Origin: Xenopus tropicalis | Lineage: Eukaryota > Chordata > Amphibia > Anura > Pipidae | Reading direction: 5' to 3' | Assembly (NCBI RefSeq): GCF_000004195.4 | Contig: NC_030680.2 | Coordinates: 144,315,545-144,379,544 of the forward strand | DNA length: 64,000 bases | Notes under the pieces: model-generated | What the model saw: the letters and a program-made list of their open reading frames with translations, nothing else | What the model was told of the DNA's origin: nothing | Databases searched by the model: none | Shown: piece after piece, positions 32,681-45,176 of the stretch | Numbering within the stretch: position 1 is the stretch's first letter | How the letters are laid out: every line of letters begins with the position of its first letter | Position numbers and translations under genes: made by a program

Positions 32681-33207
32681 CTGCCCTTACTGCCTGCCCT
32701 TACTGCCTGCCTTTACTGCCTGCCCTTACTGCCTGCCCTTACTGCCTGCTCTTACTGCCTGCCCTTACTGCCTGCCCTTACTGCCTGCCCTTACTGCCTG
32801 CCCTTACTGCCTGCCCTTACTGCCTGCCTTTACTGCCTGCCCTTACTTCCTGCCTTTACTGCCTGCCCTTACTGCCTGCCTTTACTGCCTGCCTTTACTG
32901 CCTGCCCTTACTTCCTGCCTTTACTGCCTGCCCTTACTGCCTGCCTTTACTGCCTGCCCTTACTTCCTGCCTTTACTGCCTGCCCTTACTGCCTGCCTTT
33001 ACTGCCTGCCCTTACTGCCTGCCTTTACTGCCTGCCCTTACTGCCTGCCTTTACTGCCTGCCCTTACTGCCTGCTCTTACTGCCTGCCCTTACTGCCTGC
33101 CCTTACTGCCTGCCCTTACTGCCTGCCCTTACTGCCTGCTCTTACTGCCTGCCCTTACTGCCTGCCCTTACTGCCTGCCCTTACTGCCTGCCCTTACTGC
33201 CTGCCCT
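32681..33207 (+). repeat. 13-bp minisatellite, about 40 copies
   Basis: Units of CCCTTACTGCCTG with variants (CCTTT, TCTTA, ACTTCC). The unit is 13 bp, so all three plus frames pass through the same 13-residue cycle (CPYCLPLLPALTA). This explains the 208- and 227-residue frames without any gene. Confidence 0.95.
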
Positions 33208-33209
33208 AA

Positions 33210-33549
33210 GCCAAGGGGTAAGTACCTGCAGTCATGTGGGAATAAGCATTATGGGGGCACCCAGTTGTGCCACGCTTGCATTGCACCCCCAGGGGTCATG
33301 AATGAGCCCTCTTTTCTGTATAGGCGCTATGGGGGTCATCTTTAGCTGCATCACTTGGTTTCCTGTCAGTGATTGGTGGCCAGGAGCAGTTGCAATGAAA
33401 GCCAGGCACAGATTGGCTCCCAGTATTCTTGGCTGTCAGTTGCCATCAGGGAGCCTAAATATCCGCAACTCAAAATATAAGGTACAAGGGAGACCTGGCA
33501 TTTTTTATCCAATAACGAGAAGGCAGGGAAACTTTTTTTTCTGCTTTAA
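33210..33549. other. Unclassified spacer
   Basis: No supported gene. Confidence 0.4.
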
Positions 33550-34008
33550 GCCAAACTCCTACTTTGGGGGTTCAGTTATGGCGATTTGGGCCAAATCCAG
33601 ACTTTTCTTGAAGGATTCCGTTTCGGGCGAATTCACTGTCCCGGCCGAACCGAATCCTAATCATAATTAGAATAAATTAGCATATGCTAAATAGCATTCG
33701 GAAAGGGTTAAATGGTCAGTGGAAAAAAATTGTGTCATGCGCATTTCGGTCCTAATTAGCATATGCTAATTAGGATTTGGATTCGGTTGGGAATTGGGGC
33801 TGAATCCACTGTCCCGGCCGAACCGAATCTGAATCCTTATTAGCATAAATTAGCATATGCTCATTAGCATTCCGAAAGGGTTGAATGGTCAGAGGCAAAA
33901 TTTTCTGTCACGCGTGTTTCGGTCCTAATTACCATATGCTAATTAGGGTTCATATCGGGATTTGCTAGAATCCATCAGGGTCGGTTCGGGGGTTTGGCGC
34001 ATCCCTAC
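33550..34008. mobile_element. hAT-like repeat with GCATCCCTA end
   Basis: It ends TTTGGCGCATCCCTA, a hAT-type terminus related to the inverted end AGGAATGCACCGAATCC at 29980. Inside are two diverged tandem copies of a block of about 170 bp starting near TTCACTGTCCCGGCCGAACC, and the palindrome ATTAGCATATGCTAAT. The left end is not resolved. Confidence 0.55.
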
Positions 34009-34047
34009 TAATAATGAACTGTAAAAATAACTGTAATTGTTATTGAA

Positions 34048-34690
34048 TAGTGATGAGCGAATCTGTTCTGTTGAAAAATTCGCGAAATGGCGAAAATGTC
34101 ATGCAACAAAAAAAATTGTCGCCCGCGGCTATTGTTTCGTCTCCCGCAGCTATTATTTTGTTGCCCGCGGCTATTATTTTGTTGCGCGGCTATTGTTTCG
34201 TCGCCCGCGGCTATTGTTTCATCGCCCGCGGCTATTATTTCATCGCCCGTGGCTATTATTTCGTTGCCCGCGGCTATTATTTTGTTGCGCAGCTATTGTT
34301 TCGTCGCCCGCGGCTATTATTTTGTTGCACGGCTATTATTTTGTCGCCCGCGGCTATTATTTTGTCGCGCAGCTATTGTTTCGTCGCCCGCGGCTATTGT
34401 TTCATCGCCCGCGGCTATTATTTCATCACCCGTGGCTATTATTTTGTCGCCCGCGGCTATTATTTTGTTGCGCAGGTATTGTTTCGTCGCCCGCGGCTAT
34501 TATTTTGTCGCCCGCGGCTATTATTTTGTCGTGCGGCTATTATTTCGTCGCCCGCGGCTACAATTTTTGGACGGGCTGCGAATTTTTCCGCTGCTAATTT
34601 TTTCATCCGTTTCGCGAAACAATACGCCAATGGCGAAACGCAGAAATTTGCCACGAATCCATGCTTGCCAAAACATTTCGCCCGTCACTA
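34048..34690 (+). mobile_element. hAT MITE (TAGTGATGAGCGAA type) with 21-bp array
   Basis: A 643-bp element with left end TAGTGATGAGCGAATCTGTT and right end TTCGCCCGTCACTA, and a perfect duplication TTATTGAA at 34040-34047 and 34691-34698. The core at about 34120-34560 is about 20 units of ~21 bp (CGCCCGCGGCTATTATTTTG and variants). Three plus frames of 186-218 residues arise because the unit is a multiple of 3 without stops; they are not genes. Confidence 0.93.
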
Positions 34691-34698
34691 TTATTGAA

Positions 34699-35161
34699 GC
34701 AAATTTGATTAACTTATTCCTGTTCTCAGGTTCTAACTATTGACACAATGGGACAGAAACCTGTTTCTCTGATACTTGGTCACAATATGGGATTTGGGGA
34801 CGACACAATATTCAGATTTAGCAACAGGAATAGTAAAATGTCCTACTGTGGGGCATAAGATTTACAACAGGGATCCCCGTTCCCTTACCCCCGGCAGGCG
34901 CTCAGGTTACACGTATGTACAAGGAACGCGGATCGGAAGGAGAGATTGGATGGCGACCGCATTACGTCCTGCAGGAAGAGCTTGACCTTCTACTGTTTCT
35001 CTGAACAGGAAACTCCAGCGGCTCCGCCGGCTGCTGATTCCTCCCCTGCCCAGAGCTTTACTCACTGCCCCGGGAAAAGCAAAAGCGCCTTTATAGAATG
35101 TAAAGGGCAACTTTACCTTCAGTTTTTATTTTTCATTTGTACGTCTTGAATGGAAATATTA
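34699..35161. other. Unclassified spacer
   Basis: No supported gene or repeat. Confidence 0.4.
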
Positions 35162-35947
35162 CTGGGATACTGTCATGATTTTTCATTTCTAAATGACACT
35201 GTTACACAGCAAATAATTCCCTCTGCCATTTAACGTTTTATTCTTGAACCAACAAATGTATTTGTAGCTGTAATATTGGTGTGTAGGCGCCATCTCAGTG
35301 CCTTGTGCCTGAGTCTGAGCTTTCAGCCAGCGCTACACATTAGAACTGCTTTCAGCTAACCTATTGTTTCTCCTACTCCCATGTAACTGGAGGAGTCCCA
35401 AGCCGGACTTGGATTTCTTACTATTGAGTGCTATTCTGATACCTACTGGGAGCTGCTATCTTGCTCCCTTCCCATTGTTCTGCTGATCGGCTGCTGGGGG
35501 GGAGGGGAGGGTATCACTCCAACTTGCAGCGCAGCAGTAAAGTGTGCCTGAGTCTGAGCTTTCAGCCAGCGCTACACATTAGAACTGCTTTCAGCTAACC
35601 TATTGTTTCTCCTACTCCCATGTAACTGGAGGAGTCCCAAGCCGGACTTGGATTTCTTACTATTGAGTGCTATTCTGATACCTACTGGGAGCTGCTATCT
35701 TGCTCCCTTCCCATTGTTCTGCTGATCGGCTGCTGGGGGGGAGGGGAGGGTATCACTCCAACTTGCAGCGCAGCAGTAAAGTGTGCCTGAGTCTGAGCTT
35801 TCAGAAGGAGCCAGCGCTACACATTAGAACTGCTTTCAGCTAACCTATTGTTTCTCCTACTCCCATGTAACTGGAGGAGTCCCAAGCCGGACTTGGATTT
35901 CTTACTATTGAGTGCTATTCTGATACCTACTGGGAGCTGCTATCTTG
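35162..35947 (+). mobile_element. T2-like repeat with 239-bp internal tandem units
   Basis: Begins GGGATACTGTCATG; the equivalent phrase in the inverted relative at 45177 follows TTAA. The segment GTGCCTGAGTCTGAGC recurs at 35305, 35544 and 35783, exactly 239 bp apart, giving about 2.7 near-identical units. The third has a small insertion (CAGAAGGAGCCAG). The far end is cut at about 35947. Confidence 0.8.
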
Positions 35948-37029
35948 TGTTCCATTCCCCCAAGCCTACCCACCCGGCCTCCACATGGTTCCTAGTGAGC
36001 TCCATACTGTGTTTTTATTGCTACTACTGTTCAGTGCTGCTTTATTCAGGTATCTTTCTAGGCCCCAGTGTTAAAGGTGAGATATTTATTGATGTAACTG
36101 CTTTCCAGATGTGCCTCCTGTTAGTCAGAACTTGGAAATCTCCTGAGTCAGACTGAGTTTTGGAGGTGCCTTTTATCCATTTTATCTATACATATTGCTC
36201 TCCTTCAATAATAAATGCTCAGAGGGGCGCTATTGTGGCATCTTGCAACATCAAGTCTGTCATCCAGTTTATATATATTTGTAATTTACTTTTATTTGCT
36301 GATCCTGTTTACAATTGTAGGGACCAATAGGGTTAACAGCCTCTATGGCTTTAAATCCCTACAGCTTCAGTTGCTAGGCAGAAGGGCCTGTATCAGTTAG
36401 TTAATATATATATGTATGCCATTGGTCTGGGGATATGGTGACTCCTTCCTGTCACACATTGGGAGAGGGGTGGTGCTTCATTTTTGTTTCCACCTGAGAA
36501 CCAGGGTGGATGTCTGATGGGAGCCTGGGACTTGGGCCTAGTAAAGGGAAGGCCCCAAGGGTAGTGAGGTGTAGTCAGGACAGGATCATTTCTGTAACAG
36601 CACTTTTAGGAAAGAGAGGCAGACAGAATTAGTTAGCAAGAGCAGCCTGTGCTCCTACCAGGATTAATAGCTGGAGGTAGCTCTCCTCTAGAGCAAGACC
36701 GGCCTGTGGTGTAGAGACCAGAATACTGAATAGGGATTTAGGTTATGTGTATTCCCTGATCCAAAGTGAGGTATTCAGATCATTATACAAAGGTCCTGAG
36801 GGTGCATCTAGAACATGGCAAGTTGAATATAACAACCCTGTACCACTTTAAAAAAATACAAAGGCCCATCCTGTGGAAAGAGGGTCCAATGTAACCAATG
36901 CTCTATCTGCTCCCTCGCCGCACAAGGACTAGCCTAGCCTAGATGGGGGTTACACAATAACTTATATACATAGAGCTGCTCCTCAACGTAATGAATAGTC
37001 CTAGGAGCAGATGGAGCCAGGTCCCAGCA
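35948..37029. other. Unclassified spacer
   Basis: Short frames at 35848-36156 and 36215-36400 have no recognisable domain. No element ends recognised. Confidence 0.4.
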
Positions 37030-40000
37030 GCTGTACATCAGCTCTTTCTGTACATAGGCTCTTTCTGTACATAGGCTCTTTCTGTACATAGGCTCTTTCT
37101 GTACATCAGCTCTTTCTGTACATAAGCACTTTCTGTACATAAGCACTTTCTGTACATAAGCACTTTCTGTACATCAGCTCTTTCTGTACATAGGCTCTTT
37201 CTGTACATAAGCTCTTTCTGTACATAGGCTCTTTCTGTACATAAGCTCTTTCTGTACATAGGCTCTTTCTGTACATCAGCTCTTTCTGTACATCAGCACT
37301 TTCTGTACATAGGCACTTTCTGTACATAAGCTCTTTCTGTACATAAGCACTTTCTGTACATAGGCTCTTTCTGTACATAAGCACTTTCTGTACATAGGCT
37401 CTTTCTGTACATAGGCTCTTTCTGTACATCGGCTCTTTCTGTACACCAGCTCTTTCTGTGCATCAACTCTTTCTGTACATAAGCACTTTCTGTACATAAG
37501 CTCTTTCTGTACATAAGCACTTTCTGTACATAAGCACTTTCTGTACATAGGCTCTTTCTGTACATAGGCTCTTTTTGTACATAAGCACTTTCTGTACATA
37601 GGCTCTTTCTGTACGTAAGCACTTTCTGTACATAAGCTCTTTCTGTACATAGGCTCTTTCTGTACGTAAGCACTTTCTGTACATAAGCACTTTCTGTACA
37701 TAGACTTTCTGTAAATAAGCACTTTCTGTACATAGGCTCTTTCTGTACATAAGCACTTTCTGTACATAGGCTCTTTCTGTACATAGACTTTCTGTACATA
37801 AGCACTTTCTGTACATAGGCTCTTTCTGTACATAGACTTTCTGTAAATAAGCACTTTCTGTACATAAGCACTTTCTGTACATAAGCACTTTCTGTACATA
37901 AGCTCTTTCTGTACATAGGCTCTTTCTGTACATAAGCACTTTCTGTACATAAGCACTTTCTGTACATAAGCTCTTTCTGTACATAAGCTCTTTCTGTACA
38001 TAGGCTCTTTCTGTACCTAAGCACTTTCTGTACATAAGCACTTTCTGTACATAAGCTCTTTCTGTACATAAGCACTTTCTGTACATAAGCACTTTCTGTA
38101 CATAGACTTTCTGTACATAAGCACTTTCTGTACATAGGCTCTTTCTGTACATAGACTTTCTGTACATAAGCACTTTCTTTACATAGGCTCTTTCTGTACA
38201 TAAGCACTTTCTGTACATAAGCACTTTCTGTACATAAGCTTTCTGTACATAGGCTTTTTCTATACATAGGCTCTTTCTGTACCTAAGCACTTTCTGTACA
38301 TAAGCGCTTTCTGTACATAAGCACTTTCTGTACATAAGCTCTTTCTGTACATAAGCTCTTTCTGTACATAGGCTCTTTCTGTACATAGGCTCTTTCTGTA
38401 CCTAAGCACTTTCTGTACATAAGCACTTTCTGTACATAAGCACTTTCTGTACATCAGCTCTTTCTGTACATAGGCTCTTTCTGTACATAAGCACTTTCTG
38501 TACATAGGCTCTTTCTGTACATATGCTCTTTCTGTACCTAAGCACTTTCTGTACATAAGCACTTTCTGTACATAAGCACTTTCTGTACATAAGCTCTTTC
38601 TGTACATAGGCTCTTTCTGTACATAAGCACTTTCTGTACATAAGCACTTTCTGTACATAAGCTCTTTCTGTACATAAGCTCTTTCTGTACATAGGCTCTT
38701 TCTGTACATAGGCTCTTTCTGTACCTAAGCACTTTCTGTACATAAGCACTTTCTGTACATAAGCTCTTTCTGTACATAGGCTCTTTCTGTACATAAGCAC
38801 TTTCTGTACATAAGCGCTTTCTGTACATAGACTTTCTGTACATAAGCACTTTCTGTACATAGGCTCTTTCTGTACATAGACTTTCTGTACATAAGCACTT
38901 TCTTTACATAGGCTCTTTCTGTACATAAGCTTTCTGTACATAGGCTTTTTCTATACATAGGCTCTTTCTGTACCTAAGCACTTTCTGTACATAAGCGCTT
39001 TCTGTACATAGGCTCTTTCTGTACATATGCTCTTTCTGTACATAAGCACTTTCTGTACATAAGCACTTTCTGTACATAGGCTCTTTCTATACATAGGCTC
39101 TTTCTGTACCTAAGCACTTTCTGTACATAAGCGCTTTCTGTACATAAGCACTTTCTGTACATAAGCTCTTTCTGTACATAAGCTCTTTCTGTACATAGGC
39201 TCTTTCTGTACATAGGCTCTTTCTGTACCTAAGCACTTTCTGTACATAAGCACTTTCTGTACATAAGCTCTTTCTGTACATAGGCTCTTTCTGTACATAA
39301 GCACTTTCTGTACATAAGCACTTTCTGTACATAGACTTTCTGTACATAAGCACTTTCTGTACATAGGCTCTTTCTGTACATAGACTTTCTGTACATAAGC
39401 ACTTTCTTTACATAGGCTCTTTCTGTACATAAGCTTTCTGTACATAGGCTTTTTCTATACATAGGCTCTTTCTGTACCTAAGCTCTTTCTGTACATAAGC
39501 GCTTTCTGTACATAAGCACTTTCTGTACATAAGCTCTTTCTGTACATAAGCTCTTTCTGTACATAGGCTCTTTCTGTACATAGGCTCTTTCTGTACCTAA
39601 GCACTTTCTGTACATAAGCACTTTCTGTACATAGACTTTCTGTACATAAGCACTTTCTGTACATAGGCTCTTTCTGTACATAGACTTTCTGTACATAAGC
39701 ACTTTCTTTACATAGGCTCTTTCTGTACATAAGCACTTTCTGTACATAAGCACTTTCTGTACATAAGCTTTCTGTACATAGGCTTTTTCTATACATAGGC
39801 TCTTTCTGTACCTAAGCACTTTCTGTACATAAGCGCTTTCTGTACATAAGCACTTTTTGTACATAAGCTCTTTCTGTACATAAGCTCTTTCTGTACATAG
39901 GCTCTTTCTGTACATAGGCTCTTTCTGTACCTAAGCACTTTCTGTACATAAGCACTTTCTGTACATAAGCACTTTCTGTACATCAGCTCTTTCTGTACAT

Positions 40001-42660
40001 AGGCTCTTTCTGTACATAAGCTCTTTCTGTACATAGGCTCTTTCTGTACATAAGCTCTTTCTGTACATAGGCTCTTTCTGTACATCAGCTCTTTCTGTAC
40101 ATCAGCACTTTCTGTACATAGGCACTTTCTGTATATAAGCTCTTTCTGTACATAAGCACTTTCTGTACATAGGCTCTTTCTGTACATAAGCACTTTTTGT
40201 ACATAGGCTCTTTCTGTACATAGGCTCTTTCTGTACATCGGCTCTTTCTGTACATCAGCTCTTTCTGTGCATCAGCTCTTTCTGTACATAAGCACTTTCT
40301 GTACATAAGCACTTTCTGTACATAGACTTTCTGTACATAAGCACTTTCTGTACATAGGCTCTTTCTGTACATAGACTTTCTGTACATAAGCACTTTCTTT
40401 ACATAGGCTCTTTCTGTACATAAGCACTTTCTGTACATAAGCACTTTCTGTACATAAGCTTTCTGTACATAGGCTTTTTCTATACATAGGCTCTTTCTGT
40501 ACCTAAGCACTTTCTGTACATAAGCGCTTTCTGTACATAAGCACTTTCTGTACATAAGCTCTTTCTGTACATAAGCTCTTTCTGTACATAGGCTCTTTCT
40601 GTACATCAGCTCTTTCTGTACATAAGCACTTTCTGTACATAAGCACTTTCTGTACATCAGCTCTTTCTGTACATAAGCACTTTCTGTACATAGGCTCTTT
40701 CTGTACATAAGCACTTTCTGTACATAGGCTCTTTCTGTACATAGGCTCTTTCTGTACATCGGCTCTTTCTGTACATCAGCTCTTTCTGTGCATCAGCTCT
40801 TTCTGTACATAAGCACTTTCTGTACATAAGCTCTTTCTGTACATAAGCACTTTCTGTACATAAGCACTTTCTGTACATAGGCTCTTTCTGTACATAGGCT
40901 CTTTTTGTACACAAGCACTTTCTGTACATAGGCTCTTTCTGTACATAGGCTCTTTCTGTACGTAAGCACTTTCTGTACATAAGCACTTTCTGTACATAGA
41001 CTTTCTGTAAATAAGCACTTTCTGTACATAGGCTCTTTCTGTACATAAGCACTTTCTGTACATAGGCTCTTTCTGTACATAGACTTTCTGTACATAAGCA
41101 CTTTCTGTACATAGGCTCTTTCTGTACATATGCTCTTTCTGTACCTAAGCACTTTCTGTACATAAGCACTTTCTGTACATAAGCACTTTCTGTACATAAG
41201 CTCTTTCTGTACATAGGCTCTTTCTGTACATAAGCACTTTCTGTACATAAGCACTTTCTGTACATAAGCTCTTTCTGTACATAAGCTCTTTCTGTACATA
41301 GGCTCTTTCTGTACATAGGCTCTTTCTGTACCTAAGCACTTTCTGTACATAAGCACTTTCTGTACATAAGCTCTTTCTGTACATAGGCTCTTTCTGTACA
41401 TAAGCACTTTCTGTACATAAGCACTTTCTGTACATAGACTTTCTGTACATAAGCACTTTCTGTACATAGGCTCTTTCTGTACATAGACTTTCTGTACATA
41501 AGCACTTTCTTTACATAGGCTCTTTCTGTACATAAGCTTTCTGTACATAGGCTTTTTCTATACATAGGCTCTTTCTGTACCTAAGCACTTTCTGTACATA
41601 AGCGCTTTCTGTACATAGGCTCTTTCTGTACATATGCTCTTTCTGTACATAAGCACTTTCTGTACATAAGCACTTTCTGTACATAGGCTCTTTCTATACA
41701 TAGGCTCTTTCTGTACCTAAGCACTTTCTGTACATAAGCGCTTTCTGTACATAAGCACTTTCTGTACATAAGCTCTTTCTGTACATAAGCTCTTTCTGTA
41801 CATAGGCTCTTTCTGTACATAGGCTCTTTCTGTACCTAAGCACTTTCTGTACATAAGCACTTTCTGTACATAAGCTCTTTCTGTACATAGGCTCTTTCTG
41901 TACATAAGCACTTTCTGTACATAAGCACTTTCTGTACATAGACTTTCTGTACATAAGCACTTTCTGTACATAGGCTCTTTCTGTACATAGACTTTCTGTA
42001 CATAAGCACTTTCTTTACATAGGCTCTTTCTGTACATAAGCTTTCTGTACATAGGCTTTTTCTATACATAGGCTCTTTCTGTACCTAAGCTCTTTCTGTA
42101 CATAAGCGCTTTCTGTACATAAGCACTTTCTGTACATAAGCTCTTTCTGTACATAAGCTCTTTCTGTACATAGGCTCTTTCTGTACATAGGCTCTTTCTG
42201 TACCTAAGCACTTTCTGTACATAAGCACTTTCTGTACATAGACTTTCTGTACATAAGCACTTTCTGTACATAGGCTCTTTCTGTACATAGACTTTCTGTA
42301 CATAAGCACTTTCTTTACATAGGCTCTTTCTGTACATAAGCTTTCTGTACATAGGCTTTTTCTATACATAGGCTCTTTCTGTACCTAAGCTCTTTCTGTA
42401 CATAAGCTCTTTCTGTACATAAGCTCTTTCTGTACATAGGCTCTTTCTGTACATAGGCTCTTTCTGTACATAAGCACTTTCTGTACATAAGCTCTTTCTG
42501 TACATAGGCTCTTTCTGTACATAAGCACTTTCTGTACATAAGCTCTTTCTGTACATAAGCTCTTTCTGTACATAGGCTCTTTCTGTACATAGGCTCTTTC
42601 TGTACATAAGCACTTTCTGTACATAAACTCTTTCTGTACATAAGCGCTTTCTGTACATGG
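37030..42660 (+). repeat. 17-bp satellite, about 330 units
   Basis: A 5.6-kb uninterrupted array of 17-bp units; the commonest forms read GCACTTTCTGTACATAA and GCTCTTTCTGTACATAG. Variation is mostly at a few positions (CTC/CAC/CGC, AA/GG/CA), plus units shortened by 3 bp (ACTTTCTGTACATAG). A marker cluster (GGCTTTTTCTATACATAGG) recurs about eight times, near 38.25, 38.95, 39.45, 39.79, 40.47, 41.55, 42.06 and 42.36 kb. A block of about 1.2 kb is repeated nearly unchanged 2,607 bp downstream. The long minus-strand frames (up to 324 residues) are the same 17-residue cycle in all three frames, because the unit lacks stops on that strand. Confidence 0.97.
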
Positions 42661-43184
42661 GCTATATAATGAAAAGCATCCGCCGCGGTTAAACCAGAAA
42701 CTCAGGAGCGTGTCCCTTCTTTAGAAAAAAAAAAAAAAAAAAAAATGCATTTGGAATTTGTGTATGTGGGTCAAAAAGTTACAGTCGTTTTATGAAACAA
42801 ATGTATTTATGAAGTTGAAGGGAACCATATTTTCCTGCTCTGGCAGAAATTCTTGCGGTCCCTTTAGAGAGTGCTACGGCCGCCCTACGTATATAAGTTT
42901 AATTTCTAAAGACTCTCTCCCCTTAATAAAAAAATGTCATTTTTTTTCCTTCCATGTGTGGCAAGTACAGTGTGTCTGAATCCGCTGTTCCACTGCATTT
43001 CCAAGCAGCTTGCCAAGTCCCAATGTGGTTTGTATTTGTACTTTGTCAGAAAATAAATTGTCGAGAGTTTCCTCTTCACAGTGAATATGGCCGGCTGAAA
43101 TCCAGGCTATTTTTTGCTCTCTCTGACAATCCGCCATGTTTGTGTTCTGTAGTTCTACCATGTGTACCCAGCATGCCTTGGCAT
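42661..43184. other. Spacer with an A(21) run
   Basis: A homopolymer A run lies at 42725-42745. It may be a retroposition tail, but no source sequence is recognised upstream. No supported gene. Confidence 0.4.
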
Positions 43185-43414
43185 TAGTGGCGAGCACATT
43201 TTTTTGCCAGGAACGGATTCACAGCAAAATTCCGCATTTCGCCAGCGACTAATTTTTTCCATGGAAAAAAATTTTGACGCGGGTGTGGGCACATCAAAAT
43301 GGGCGCAGTCACGTGAAAATGAGCACTATCGCATCAAAAAAGTTGCACACATCAAAGAAAGGAGGTTTTGCAGATTTTTCGCCAAAGCGAAAGGGCCAGA
43401 TTCGCTCATCACTA
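43185..43414 (-). mobile_element. hAT MITE (TAGTGATGAGCGAA type), short copy
   Basis: A 230-bp element with left end TAGTGGCGAGCAC and right end GATTCGCTCATCACTA, flanked by CTTGGCAT and CTTGGGAT (7 of 8). It has only three or four diverged ~20-bp motifs (GTGGGCACATCAAAATGGGC) and so represents a nearly unexpanded state. Confidence 0.85.
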
Positions 43415-43492
43415 CTTGGGATTGGTGCCAGTGGCTCATTGAGCTGTAAGAGCTGCCAATGTGGGGGGTGGTACAGGTGATAGTTACATGCA

Positions 43493-43590
43493 TAGTTACA
43501 TAGTTACATAGGGTTGAAAAAAGACCAGAGTCCATCAAGTTCAACCCTTCCAAGTAAACCCAGCACACACAACCCACACCTAGGTTTCAA
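43493..43590 (-). mobile_element. CR1-like LINE 3' tail
   Basis: Minus-strand tail (AGTTACATAGTTACATAGGG, then GTTGAAAAAAGACC) as at 879-1045; 5' part missing. Confidence 0.65.
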
Positions 43591-44524
43591 TGCCAGGTCT
43601 TGCTGGCTGGGGGCCCTAGGCAATCTGGCCGGCCACCTAGCCCACCGCACATAGCGCTGTCCCACACTCCCCCCGCCTATTAATTGTTCCTTCCATGGCC
43701 CTGAGCTTAATCTGTGATTCCTACTGACACAAAGATACACATTCTATCCCCCCCCCCCAGGACCCCTTTCCCGTCTGTGCCTATCTCCTGTACTCCCAGT
43801 GCTAATGGGATTATAGCATCTGTTCTATATTGTTCCATTACCTGAGGCACAAGCAAGGCCAAACCTTTAATCTCCTCCCTACCTACAGTCTCCTATCTCC
43901 TCGACTCCCACAGATCAATCAACCCTTCACCCCTGTGTTATCATTGACTTCAACTTCTCATTCAGCCCAAATACCAACATCTTAATCAATTGTGTCATTT
44001 TAGTTTACTCAATATTACAGCTCCTTCCACTCACCATAAAGTACAGAACTTCTCAAATGTATCTCAACATGTTCAGTCTCATCTTCTGCTCTCTGTCTTT
44101 TCTTAACTACATTCATAGCCCACTACCCTGTCCTTCAGCCCTCTCTGAACTCAACCAACGTTCTTCTAAAAGGACACCCTTCCCATGCACATTGCCAGAT
44201 GAATGCTTATTGGCTGGCACACCGATGGGGCAAGTTCCATGCTCCACTGTTTGTTGTTGGAGTCTTACAGAAATCTTGCACCAAATTAGATAATAGGTGG
44301 TCATCTGATACTGTTTACATGAGTAGTAGCTGAAGGTTAGCTTGAAAGGCCAGACAGGTCCATTCCTACTATCTACATGGCAAGTGGAGCTTTACAGATA
44401 CTCTGCCCCAGGGGCAATATCATCAGCTGGAACATATTAGCTATTCCCATTACTATAACTGCATATTCCATCCCATCATTTCTTTCCGAGTCCCTACTTG
44501 TAATGCACCTTAGTTGCCTTTATT
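43591..44524. other. Unclassified spacer
   Basis: CCCTAGGCAATCTGGCCGGCCACC near 43613 resembles part of the hAT MITE at 54555. The remainder, C/T rich and without a convincing frame, is unassigned. Confidence 0.4.
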
Positions 44525-44788
44525 TTTAGCTTTAAGAAGGGGTTGGATGGTTTAGCAAGTGAGAGAATACAGGGGTATGGGAGTACAAGTTGCCCCAGGG
44601 ACTGGTCTGATTGCCATCTTGGAGTCAGGAAGGAATTTTTTCCCCTCTGCGGCAAATTAGAGAGGCTTCAGATGGGGTTTTTGCCTTCCTCTGGATCAAC
44701 TAACAGTTAGGCAGGTTATATATAGGCATTATGGTTGAACGTGATGGACGTACATCTTTTTTCAACCTAACTATGTTACTATGTATTT
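44525..44788 (+). mobile_element. CR1-like LINE 3' end
   Basis: Collinear with 28240-28465 and extends further 5' (TTTAAGAAGGGGTTGGATGG). It ends CTTTTTTCAACCTAACTATG and a TGTTACTATG tail. Confidence 0.72.
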
Positions 44789-45176
44789 ATAGAGCCATCA
44801 CATTACAGAAATTATAGTTCACTCCCACCAGTCCCTGACCCAGCAGAGCTGACAATCGATGATCACATTCAAACAACATTACTAAGATCATCATGAACCG
44901 ATTAATTTGCTTGTATGTTTCTGGTGCATGGGGGGAACCAGCATAGACATGGGGAGAAAATACAAGATCCATAGATATTTCCATAGAGAACCACAAACAA
45001 TTATTTTCAACCACCCCCCCTGTTAAACAGTTTCTTCTCATTCATTTAGATGAAAGGTTAGACTTCAAGGTGAACAGAAAAAACCCAACAATAACTGCTT
45101 TGAACTTAAAGCTCTTCTGAGTTTCTTATAAGGTTATTGTAAAGCAAAGCCCTGCCCAGAATATAGAGCTATTTGC
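44789..45176. other. Unclassified spacer
   Basis: No supported gene; A-T rich. Confidence 0.4.

Noticed and set aside
32583..33301. Leucine/proline/cysteine-rich frames of 208 and 227 residues
   Set aside because: They are produced by a 13-bp minisatellite read in different frames.
34037..34743. Three overlapping plus frames (186-218 residues)
   Set aside because: Repeat artefact of the ~21-bp array inside a hAT MITE with a perfect target duplication.
37030..42660. Long minus-strand open frames of up to 324 residues (MYRKSLCTE... repeats)
   Set aside because: The unit is 17 bp and has no stop codon on that strand, so all three frames give the same 17-residue cycle. There is no start context, domain or non-repeat flank to support a protein.
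42725..42745. A(21) run as the tail of a processed pseudogene
   Set aside because: No upstream coding or small-RNA-derived sequence and no flanking duplication were seen.
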